From: Rudanella paleaurantiibacter
GTDB lineage: Bacteria; Bacteroidota; Bacteroidia; Cytophagales; Spirosomataceae
Direction of reading: 5' to 3'
NCBI RefSeq assembly: GCF_009184635.1
Contig: NZ_WELI01000012.1
Span: 1-64,000 of the forward strand
Length of the DNA stretch: 64,000 bases
A program made the translations under genes and the position numbers. The notes under the pieces were generated by a model. The model ran no database searches. It saw only the letters and a list, made by a program, of their open reading frames with translations, and was not told the origin of the DNA. Numbering within the stretch: position 1 is the stretch's first letter; the number at the start of each line of letters is the position of its first letter. Positions 33,751 through 41,600 of the stretch are shown here, piece after piece.

Positions 33751-33855
33751 AGTATTGAGGAGTGAGGAGATAGGAGTGAGGAGGGACGGCGCGAAAATAA
33801 TCGTGCGTTAGCCCTCCTCACTCCTATCTCCTCACTCCTCATTCCTTTACAATTA
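33739..33855. repeat. Perfect 29-bp inverted repeat between 11-bp direct repeats
   Basis: CTTTACAATTA occurs at 33739-33749 and again at 33845-33855. Between them, 33757-33785 is perfectly complementary to 33812-33840, with a 26-base loop. The arms are purine heptads such as GAGGAGT and GAGGAGA. The first direct repeat contains the last codons and part of the stop of the SPFH gene, and the second contains the A of the next ATG. This looks like an insertion with target duplication. Confidence 0.85.
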
Positions 33856-34052
33856 TGGCTACCGAAAAAAAAGCATTTGTTCTTCGGATTAATCCCGACA
33901 CGCTGAAGGAACTCGAACGCTGGGCGCAGGACGAGTTTCGGAGTGTGAACGGGCAAATTGAGTATATCTTGAGTGAGGCTCTGCGGAAGCGGAAAAGTAG
34001 ACCCAATTCGGGGGCTAATTCGGCGAGTAGCCGCGACGAAGAGTCGGACTGA
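33855..34052 (+). CDS. Arc-type ribbon-helix-helix DNA-binding protein
   Basis: 65 residues. KKAFVLRINPDTLKELERWAQDEFRSVNGQIEYILSEALRKR is a ribbon-helix-helix fold: one beta strand (FVLRIN) followed by two helices, with the family-typical N-G-Q-I-E turn. A disordered Ser/Asn/Asp tail follows. The strand FVLRIN would contact operator DNA as a dimer. It follows the SPFH gene and may repress that operon; no toxin gene is next to it. Confidence 0.88.
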   Translation: MATEKKAFVLRINPDTLKELERWAQDEFRSVNGQIEYILSEALRKRKSRPNSGANSASSRDEESD

Positions 34053-34064
34053 TAGCCGCGCCGG

Positions 34065-34095
34065 TTTGTGAACGTGCGGTGGTTTACCTACTTTG
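34065..34095 (+). promoter_or_regulatory. Promoter of the M28 peptidase gene
   Basis: TTTG at 34065-34068, then 20 bp, then TACTTTG at 34089-34095, a one-base-short version of TAnnTTTG. The start would be near 34102, 21 bases before the ATG at 34123. Confidence 0.45.
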
Positions 34096-34122
34096 AACGC
34101 GTTTTCCTACAACCGAAACGCG

Positions 34123-36351
34123 ATGATCACTCCATTACAAACGTTACTCTGCCAACCCACGCATTTGCGAAAGCGGGTAGGGCATACCCTGCTCTTGTCG
34201 GGCCTGACGCTGACCGCCCTGGCGCAAAACACCCCGGCTACCCTGACCGGCTTTTCGCCCGACCGGCAGGCGCTACAGCTCAAAATCGAAGCCGACTTTA
34301 AGGCGCAGCAAGACCCCGCCCGTTTCAGACAACACCTCGAACGCCTGTGCAGTGTGCCGCACGTAGCGGGTTCGCCCGAAAACGAGAAAGTGCGCGACTA
34401 CATTGCCGAGACCATGCGGAAGGCTGGCTGGAAAGTTGATATTTACCCGCACGACGTTTATCTGCCCAAGGGCCCCGGTACCATTGAAGTTGAGGTAGTA
34501 ACGCCCACACGGGTTCCTATCAACACCAAAGAGTTTGTATTTCGGGAAGACAAGTACTCGGGTGATCCCCGCATTATGCCCGGCTGGAATGCTTACTCCG
34601 GTAATGGCGACGTAACGGCCCCTGTGGTGTATGCCAACTATGGTCGTAAAGAAGACTTTGAAGCGCTCAAAGCTATGGGTATTTCGGTGGCGGGTAAAAT
34701 TGTGCTGGCGCGGTACGGCGGCAACTTTCGCGGGTATAAAGCGCAACATGCCGAGGCTGCCGGGGCCATCGGGCTGCTGATTTTCACCGACCCAGCCGAC
34801 GCGGGCTACGTGCGCGGCCTCACCTTTCCTGAAGGGCCGTTTTACAGCGAAAGCGTCATTCAGCGCGGGTCGCTGCTCACGGTGCCGTACACCGGCGATC
34901 CCCTCACACCCGGCGAACCCGCCCTGCCCCTGGACGGTCCCACCAAGGTAAAACGCCTGGATTTGAAAGACGTGGCCCTGCACAAAATTCCGGTAACGCC
35001 CTTGCCGTACGGATCGGCCGTTGAGATTCTGAAACGCATGACTGGCCCGCGGGCTGTACCGGCTGGCTGGCAGGGTGGCTTGCCATTTACGTACCGGCTC
35101 GAAGGAGGCCCTGACCTAACGGTGCGCCTGAAGGTGCAACAGGAAAAAGCCATTCAGCGGGTGTATCAGGTGGTGGGTACGCTGGTGGGTAGCGAGTTTC
35201 CCGACGAGTGGGTCATTGCGGGTTGCCACTACGATGCCTGGGCGTTCGGGGCTACCGACCCTAACTCGGGAACATCCATGTTGCTGAGCATGGCCGAAAC
35301 ACTCGGAAAACAGGCAAAAGCCGGGCAACGCCCCCGCCGAACAATCAAGATTGCCCACTGGGACGCCGAAGAGTTTGGCGTGATTGGCTCGGCGGAGTGG
35401 AGCGAACAGTTTCGCGATGAGCTGGTGCAAAAAGCTGTTGCCTACATGAACTTCGATGCGGCCGTGTCGGGCCGGAAATTTGGGGGCAGCGCGTCGCCCT
35501 CGTTGAAAGGATTATTGATTGAGGCTACCAAATCGGTGCAGTACCCCGATTCCAACAAAACTGTGTACCAGCATTGGCTCGATCAGAAAGCCCCCGTCGG
35601 CCCCGCCCGCGTGACGGGCTCGTCGGCCCCGGCGGTGGTGAGTGGTGAGCCAACCATTGGCAACCTCGGCGGAGGCTCTGACCACATTGGCCCGTATATG
35701 CACGTAGGTATGCCCGCACTGAGCGCCGGTATGGAGGGACCCACGCTCTACCATTCGCAATACGACGATCTGTACTTCTACAACAAATTCACCGACTCTA
35801 CCTATAAAATGGGCCCCATGATGGAGCAGGTAGTAGGTACCCTGACCACCCGGCTGGCCAACGCTGATTTGTTGCCCTTTGATGTGGTGCGGTATGCGAC
35901 TGATCTGGAAACCCACTTGCGGGCTGCCGAGAAAGCCATCCGGGCCTATGCCCCCACCTACAGCATTGAGCCGCTGCTGGCTGATGTGGCTATGTTGAAG
36001 AAAAACGCCGAAGCCGCCGAGAGCGCCCGTCGGGCGTACCTTCAGACCAACAAGACCGACAAACTGGGCCTTCTGAACCAAACGCTGCGACAGCTCGAAC
36101 AATCGTTTATCGACCCGAAAGGGATGGCGTTTGGCAACTGGTACCGGTCGCTGTATGCATCGTCGGACCCGTACAGTGGGTATGCCTCCTGGATGCTGCC
36201 GGGTTTTCTGTACGAAGCCTCGCTCAAATCGACCAAAAACCTGCCCGATCTGGAAACCCGCTACCGCAAGGCAATCACTACCCTGAGCAATAAACTGGCC
36301 TCCTTGACCGAAGCCATGAACCGGCCTGCATCGGTCGGTGGAGGGCGTTAG
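34123..36351 (+). CDS. Secreted M28 peptidase, glutamate carboxypeptidase II-like
   Basis: 742 residues from the ATG at 34123, whose signal peptide ends TLTALAQ; a TTG ten codons upstream is less likely. An inserted PA domain covers about 150-320. The M28 zinc core shows His and Asp (GCHYDAWAFGATDPNSG), Glu pair (HWDAEEFGVIGSAEW), Asp (YMNFDAAVSG) and His (TLYHSQYDDLYF). The C-terminal transferrin-receptor-like dimerisation domain covers about 590-740. GCPII-type enzymes remove C-terminal Glu or other residues from peptides in the periplasm. It precedes the SusC/SusD pair, so peptide scavenging is a reasonable inference. Confidence 0.95.
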   Translation: MITPLQTLLCQPTHLRKRVGHTLLLSGLTLTALAQNTPATLTGFSPDRQALQLKIEADFKAQQDPARFRQHLERLCSVPHVAGSPENEKVRDYIAETMRKAGWKVDIYPHDVYLPKGPGTIEVEVVTPTRVPINTKEFVFREDKYSGDPRIMPGWNAYSGNGDVTAPVVYANYGRKEDFEALKAMGISVAGKIVLARYGGNFRGYKAQHAEAAGAIGLLIFTDPADAGYVRGLTFPEGPFYSESVIQRGSLLTVPYTGDPLTPGEPALPLDGPTKVKRLDLKDVALHKIPVTPLPYGSAVEILKRMTGPRAVPAGWQGGLPFTYRLEGGPDLTVRLKVQQEKAIQRVYQVVGTLVGSEFPDEWVIAGCHYDAWAFGATDPNSGTSMLLSMAETLGKQAKAGQRPRRTIKIAHWDAEEFGVIGSAEWSEQFRDELVQKAVAYMNFDAAVSGRKFGGSASPSLKGLLIEATKSVQYPDSNKTVYQHWLDQKAPVGPARVTGSSAPAVVSGEPTIGNLGGGSDHIGPYMHVGMPALSAGMEGPTLYHSQYDDLYFYNKFTDSTYKMGPMMEQVVGTLTTRLANADLLPFDVVRYATDLETHLRAAEKAIRAYAPTYSIEPLLADVAMLKKNAEAAESARRAYLQTNKTDKLGLLNQTLRQLEQSFIDPKGMAFGNWYRSLYASSDPYSGYASWMLPGFLYEASLKSTKNLPDLETRYRKAITTLSNKLASLTEAMNRPASVGGGR

Positions 36352-36492
36352 ACGGAGTTAGATGGTCTACCAATTGGTTCAGGTAAAAACCCTATCTGGT
36401 AAACCCTAACCCCGTAACTCCTTAATTATGTAGCCATTCGTGCCGGAAAGAGATATGTTAAAATTTTTTAAAAATTATTTCTCCTAATTCAG

Positions 36493-36522
36493 GAGTAGTT
36501 GGCCCGTTGGTCTACTCTTTTT
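36493..36522 (+). terminator. Weak terminator after the M28 peptidase gene
   Basis: GAGTAG (36493-36498) pairs with CTACTC (36512-36517), followed by TTTTT. The T-run also overlaps the possible -33 box of the susC promoter. Confidence 0.5.
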
Positions 36523-36552
36523 GATGACGGTATTTGTCCACTTTTAACTTTA
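36520..36552 (+). promoter_or_regulatory. Candidate promoter of the susC-susD operon
   Basis: TTTG (36520-36523), 21 bp, then TAACTTTA (36545-36552), which is one base from TAnnTTTG. The start would be near 36559, 32 bases before the susC ATG. Confidence 0.4.
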
Positions 36553-36590
36553 ATTTTTCCTAACGACTCTTAGCAGAGTCAGAAAAATGT

Positions 36591-39500
36591 ATGAGTAAAT
36601 CTATACCAACCTTAATTGGGCCACGCAGATGGATGGGGGTTGCCGCACTACAGGTGTTCATGGCAATCTCGTGCACCAGTCTGACGTATGGCGCGGTCGC
36701 TAAGGATCGCCTGGCGATTGAAGAGCACATCGCAACGGATACGAAGGCCGTTGAGCGGGTCATTACCGGCCGGGTGGTAGATGATGCCAACTCTGCCCTG
36801 CCCGGCGTAAGTGTGGTGATGAAAGGCACTACACGCGGGACTGTGACTGATGCCGATGGCCGGTTCCGGCTGGAGGTACCCGATGCGGGCGCAACGCTGG
36901 TGTTCTCGTTTGTGGGTTACACTGCCCAAGAGGTAGCGGTCACGAACCAGACTACCATTAACCTGACGCTGCAAGCCGACAACAAGCAACTGAACGAAGT
37001 CGTGGTAATCGGTTACGGTACTGTCCGTAAATCCGATTTGACGGGTTCGGTAGCGGGTGTGAAAGCCGATCAGATCATGGAGCGTCCGGCACCATCGCTC
37101 AACCAGGCACTGTCGGGTCGTATGCCGGGTGTACAGGTTAACACGAACTCGGGTCGTCCGGGTGGTCGTACTACGGTGCGTATCCGTGGTTTCAGCTCGA
37201 TCAACTCGTCGAACAACCCGCTGTACGTAGTCGACGGGGTACTGTTGCCACAAGGTAACCAGAACCAGTTCAGCTCGGCTATCGACTACATCAACCCGAA
37301 CGACATCGTGTCGATCGAGGTACTGAAAGATGCTTCGTCGACGGCTATTTACGGAGCACGGGGTGCCAACGGGGTTATCCTCGTAACCACTAAGAAAGGA
37401 AAAGCGGGCGAAGGTACCGTAACGTACAACGCCGATTTCAGCGTGAACACTATCGGACCCAACCGTCCGCAGGTGCTCAACGCCCGTGAGTATCTGGCTA
37501 CGGAAGAACTGGCGTACAAAAACATCGCCAAGTATGACCCCAAAGGCTGGGCGGCTGGTCAGTACACGTACCTCGACCCCATTGCCCGTCGGAAAGCATA
37601 CAGTGCCAACTTCCCCGGTGTGTTCGACGAAAATCTGAACCCGCTGTACGATACCGACTGGTTTAAGGAGACTACGCAGAACAAACTGTCGCAAAACCAT
37701 CAGTTGGGCTTCAGCGGTGGTAGCGAGCGCACGCAGTACTCGCTCTCGCTGGGTTACCGCGACGATCAGGGCCTCATCAAAACGTCGTACATGAAGCGCT
37801 ACTCAGGCCGCTTTACCATCGACGATCAGGTGAAGAAATGGCTCAAGATTGGTGGTACGCTGAGCTACAACAACCAGTCAGAGAACCTGGTCGACATCAA
37901 TGACGCCGTAGCGCGGCAGATTGTGGAAGACTTCCCGTTCCTGCCGGTACGCTATGCCAACGGTCAGTTTGCCAACAACCGGGATTACCCCAGCGCCGAA
38001 GGTACCATGAGCTCGGTACACCGTCTGATGGGTCGTAAGTACATCCTGAACACCCAAACGGTACTTGGTAGCCTGTACGCCAACCTCAACCTGGCGAAAG
38101 GTCTGGAGTTCAAAACCATTTTGGGTACCAACATCGTAACGCAGGAGAACAACGAATCGCAGACTCGTACGCTCAACATCGGTGGTAACGGTAACGCCCG
38201 GACGTACAACCAGAGAGAAACCTTCTGGTCATTGGAAAACCTGTTGACGTACAACCGTCAAATCGGTACCGATCACTCAATCCAAGGTCTGTTGGGGGTT
38301 TCATGGCAGGAGAATGACTTCTTCTCAATGAACGCTCAGGTAAACAACTTTGCTACCGACTACTTCGGTTTCAATAACCTGGGTGCTGGTGCTACCAACC
38401 CACAGGTTGGTTCAAACGCATCGCGGTTTGCCTTCAACTCATACTTTGGCCGGGTTAACTACGGTTACAAAGAGAAGTACCTGTTGACCCTTACGGGCCG
38501 GGCCGACGGATCGTCGCGATTCGGTGATAACCACAAGTTTGCCTTCTTCCCATCGGCGGCTGTGGCATGGCGGGTATCTGAAGAGGATTTCCTCAAAGGC
38601 AACCCGATTGTATCGAACCTGAAGCTGCGCGCCAGCTATGGTCAGACGGGTAACTCCGAAATTCCGACCTACCAGTCGCTTGCAACACTCAGCTCTACTT
38701 ACGCAGCCGTTTACAACGATACGCGGGTGAGCGGAACGGGTATCAACCGTCTGGCCAACCCCGACCTGCGTTGGGAAAAAACGGCTCAGTCGGACGTAGG
38801 TCTGGAAGTGAGCCTGTTCAACGGTCGTGTTAACCTGGAGGCTGACTACTACTATCGTTTGACGACCGACATGCTCCTCGATGCCCCCGTACCGCAGTCG
38901 AGTGGTTACGCTACGATCCGCCGGAACGTAGGTTCGATGGAGAACAAAGGGTTTGAATTTGGTTTGAATACGGTGAACGTAAGCCGGGGTGGTTTCTCGT
39001 GGAATACCTCGTTCAACCTGTCGCTCAACCGCAACAAGGTACTGACGCTGGCTACGCCTGCCGACATCTTCAACGTAGGTGGCCCGAACTTCACCAACCC
39101 AACCAACATTATCCGGGTAGGTGCGCCAGTTGGTTCATTCTGGGGTCTGACTCGCCTGGGTATTTGGAGCGAAGCGGAGCGTGAAGAAGCTGCTAAGTTT
39201 ACGAGCTACCGGAACAACCTGACCATTCTGCCGGGTGACATCAAGTACCTCGACGTGAACGGCGACAAGGTAATCAACGACGCTGACCGGAGCATTATCG
39301 GTAATGGTAGCCCGAAAGGCTGGGGCGCTCTGACGAACCAGTTCAAGTTTGGCAACTTCGACGCTACGCTCGAATTGCAGTTCATGTACGGCAACGACGT
39401 AATGATGATGAACCTGCACGCCAGCGAAGACCGTCAGGCACTGGCTAACAGCTACAAGTCGGTACTGAACGCCTGGACACCACAGAACCAGAACACGCCG

Positions 39501-39827
39501 ATTGCCGAGGTTCGGGAAACGCGTGCCGGCTACGTAACCAACGTAGACAGCCACTGGATCAAAGACGGATCGTTCCTGCGGGGCCGTAACCTGTTGTTCG
39601 GTTACACGCTGCCTTCACAAGTGGCAAGCCGCATGAAAGTAAGCCGCCTGCGCTTCTACACCACGGTTCAGAACTTCTTCCTGCTGGTTGATGATCCAAT
39701 CGTGGGTGATCCTGAAGTGACGCCGACTAACCAGGGTGGTGGTAACAGTGCCTTCTCACAAGGTATGATCTGGCACAACTATCCGAAGCCAACAACTTAC
39801 ATGCTGGGTCTGCAGCTTACTTTGTAA
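36591..39827 (+). CDS. SusC/RagA-family TonB-dependent outer-membrane transporter
   Basis: 1078 residues. A signal segment is followed by a CarboxypepD_reg-like domain (about 58-135, ITGRVVDDANSALPGVSVVMKGT...FSFVGYTAQEVAV). The TonB-box-like linker LNEVVVIGYGT precedes the plug (about 145-260) with the SusC hallmark GVQVNTNSGRPGG...IRGFSSINSSNNPLYVVDGVLL. The plug also has DASSTAIYGARGANGVILVTTKKG. A 22-strand barrel follows to the terminal YMLGLQLTL. It imports oligomers with the downstream SusD lipoprotein, 27 bp away. Codon use is biased to CGT, GGT and AAC compared with neighbours, which points to high expression. No glycosidase gene is nearby. Confidence 0.97.
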   Translation: MSKSIPTLIGPRRWMGVAALQVFMAISCTSLTYGAVAKDRLAIEEHIATDTKAVERVITGRVVDDANSALPGVSVVMKGTTRGTVTDADGRFRLEVPDAGATLVFSFVGYTAQEVAVTNQTTINLTLQADNKQLNEVVVIGYGTVRKSDLTGSVAGVKADQIMERPAPSLNQALSGRMPGVQVNTNSGRPGGRTTVRIRGFSSINSSNNPLYVVDGVLLPQGNQNQFSSAIDYINPNDIVSIEVLKDASSTAIYGARGANGVILVTTKKGKAGEGTVTYNADFSVNTIGPNRPQVLNAREYLATEELAYKNIAKYDPKGWAAGQYTYLDPIARRKAYSANFPGVFDENLNPLYDTDWFKETTQNKLSQNHQLGFSGGSERTQYSLSLGYRDDQGLIKTSYMKRYSGRFTIDDQVKKWLKIGGTLSYNNQSENLVDINDAVARQIVEDFPFLPVRYANGQFANNRDYPSAEGTMSSVHRLMGRKYILNTQTVLGSLYANLNLAKGLEFKTILGTNIVTQENNESQTRTLNIGGNGNARTYNQRETFWSLENLLTYNRQIGTDHSIQGLLGVSWQENDFFSMNAQVNNFATDYFGFNNLGAGATNPQVGSNASRFAFNSYFGRVNYGYKEKYLLTLTGRADGSSRFGDNHKFAFFPSAAVAWRVSEEDFLKGNPIVSNLKLRASYGQTGNSEIPTYQSLATLSSTYAAVYNDTRVSGTGINRLANPDLRWEKTAQSDVGLEVSLFNGRVNLEADYYYRLTTDMLLDAPVPQSSGYATIRRNVGSMENKGFEFGLNTVNVSRGGFSWNTSFNLSLNRNKVLTLATPADIFNVGGPNFTNPTNIIRVGAPVGSFWGLTRLGIWSEAEREEAAKFTSYRNNLTILPGDIKYLDVNGDKVINDADRSIIGNGSPKGWGALTNQFKFGNFDATLELQFMYGNDVMMMNLHASEDRQALANSYKSVLNAWTPQNQNTPIAEVRETRAGYVTNVDSHWIKDGSFLRGRNLLFGYTLPSQVASRMKVSRLRFYTTVQNFFLLVDDPIVGDPEVTPTNQGGGNSAFSQGMIWHNYPKPTTYMLGLQLTL

Positions 39828-39854
39828 ACCCTATTCCAAACTTTTGAAGCTACC

Positions 39855-41417
39855 ATGCGATATTCCATTGCAAAATCCATAACCAAAGCATTGCTCTGCG
39901 GAACCGTTCTGCTTGGCCCTGTTGGTTGTTCTGATTTCCTCGACGAACAACCGCCATCGAACCTCCAGCCTGACAATTTCTTTACCATTCCTGATCATGC
40001 TGAAGCGGGCTTGGCGGCTGTTTACGCCGATACGCGCTTCTTCGGAGGTGGTGCGGGTATTTTCTCGTCGAACTGGCAGTTGCTGGAGGCCATGACAGGT
40101 ACCTCAACCACCGAAACGGCGCAGAACTCGGACCTGAACAACCTCTACAGCCTCTCGCACGATGGTAATACGGCACACGTCGTTAACTATTGGAACGGTC
40201 TGTATCGGGTAATTGCCAACGCCAACCTCGTGCTCGATCGTGTACCGGCTATCACGCCGATGCCCGACGCCCAAAAGGCCAAAATTCTGGGCGAAGCTCG
40301 CTTCCTGCGGGCATGGGCGTACTTTACGGCTGTACGGTTGTGGGGCGATATTCCGCTCATTACGAAGCCCCAAACGGCTACTTCGGAAGACTTCCTGCCT
40401 GCTCGTGCTCCGCAGGAAAACGTTTACAACCTGATTGTAGAAGACCTGAAAGCGGCTGAAGCGGCTGGTTTGCCCTGGATGGACGCAAGCGGCCGGGTAA
40501 ACCTGGCGGCTGTGAAAACCCAGCTGGCTAAAGTGTACCTGACGATGGCGGGCTTCCCGCTGGCGAAAGGAGCTACGCACTACAAGCTGGCTGCCGACAA
40601 GGCCCTGGAGGTAATCACGTACGCCAATGCGAACCCCGGTACGATCAACTTGTTCCCGACGTTTGAAGATGTACACCGCGAAAGCCTGAAAAACCGGACG
40701 GAGCACCTGTTCCAGCTTCAGTACAACGCCGTGGTAGCAGGTAACCCGATGGATAACTTCTACGGAAACTTTAAGCCGATCAACTTCAACGGCCCAACGG
40801 GTACCGGTAGCTCTATTCCGACGCTGTCGTTCTACAACTCGTATGAGACAGGCGACCTCCGCACGAAGGATCAGGAAGGATACTTCTACACGACGTACTT
40901 CACCAACGGAACCGGTGCCCGGTTTGAGTTGGGCCGTCCGTACGTGTTCAAGCACTTCAACCGGACTTCGAACGGTACGCAGGGTGTAGCTGGTACGCGG
41001 AACAACAACCTGAACGTGCCACAGATCCGGTTTGCCGAAACACTGCTGATTTTTGCTGAAGCGCAAAACGAAGTAGGTGGCCCAACGGCGGCTACGGTTG
41101 AAGCTCTGAAGCGTATCCGCGACCGGGCTAAGCTGAACACCCCCGCACTGGGTACGTTCACGCAGAACAGCTTCCGCGAGGCCGTATGGCGCGAGCGCTG
41201 GTATGAGTTCTGCTACGAGCAGATTACCTGGTTCGATATGGTTCGTTTGCGGAAAGTGTTCAACGAGACTACCAAAGGGTTTGACAACTTTGTGGGTCAC
41301 GTGAACCTGAGCACTAACAAGGCTCTGGAGCAGAAGCACCTGTTGCTGCCCCTGCCCCGTCCTGAAATGCTTAACAACCCGAACCTGAAAACGCAGAACC
41401 CGGGTTATCCGAACTAA
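39855..41417 (+). CDS. SusD/RagB-family substrate-binding lipoprotein
   Basis: 520 residues. The lipobox LLGPVGC places the lipid Cys near residue 25. The SusD TPR helices (LNNLYSLSHDG...YWNGLYRVIANANLVLDRV, ILGEARFLRAWAYFTAVRLWGDIPLI) and the C-terminal SusD core (ERWYEFCYEQITWFDMVRLRKV...LLLPLPRPEMLNNPNLKTQNPGY) are present. It caps the SusC channel and binds the substrate at the cell surface. It shares the highly expressed codon pattern of susC. A strong terminator follows. Confidence 0.97.
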   Translation: MRYSIAKSITKALLCGTVLLGPVGCSDFLDEQPPSNLQPDNFFTIPDHAEAGLAAVYADTRFFGGGAGIFSSNWQLLEAMTGTSTTETAQNSDLNNLYSLSHDGNTAHVVNYWNGLYRVIANANLVLDRVPAITPMPDAQKAKILGEARFLRAWAYFTAVRLWGDIPLITKPQTATSEDFLPARAPQENVYNLIVEDLKAAEAAGLPWMDASGRVNLAAVKTQLAKVYLTMAGFPLAKGATHYKLAADKALEVITYANANPGTINLFPTFEDVHRESLKNRTEHLFQLQYNAVVAGNPMDNFYGNFKPINFNGPTGTGSSIPTLSFYNSYETGDLRTKDQEGYFYTTYFTNGTGARFELGRPYVFKHFNRTSNGTQGVAGTRNNNLNVPQIRFAETLLIFAEAQNEVGGPTAATVEALKRIRDRAKLNTPALGTFTQNSFREAVWRERWYEFCYEQITWFDMVRLRKVFNETTKGFDNFVGHVNLSTNKALEQKHLLLPLPRPEMLNNPNLKTQNPGYPN

Positions 41418-41445
41418 GGCTATTTCGGACAATACAAACACGAAT

Positions 41446-41480
41446 CGGGGCGGCAGACCATATGGTTTGCCGCCCCGTTG
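41446..41480 (+). terminator. Terminator of the susC-susD operon
   Basis: A 14-bp stem (41446-41459 with 41464-41477, one G-U) has an ATAT loop and is followed by TTGTG. It is very stable but has only a short T stretch. Confidence 0.75.
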
Positions 41481-41600
41481 TGCATTCTGGGAGGTTGATA
41501 GTACTCAAAATACACAACGGGATTCGTTAAACCTACCTCCTCCTGCCCCTAAAATCCACCCGTTTACAGTAAAGCAACCCGGTCGGTCTCTTCTACAGGT

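Noticed and set aside
40104-41441. A 445-codon minus-strand frame opposite susD, and a 350-codon one opposite susC (36648-37700)
   Set aside because: Shadows of strongly conserved genes; they are open because highly biased codons avoid stops on the other strand.
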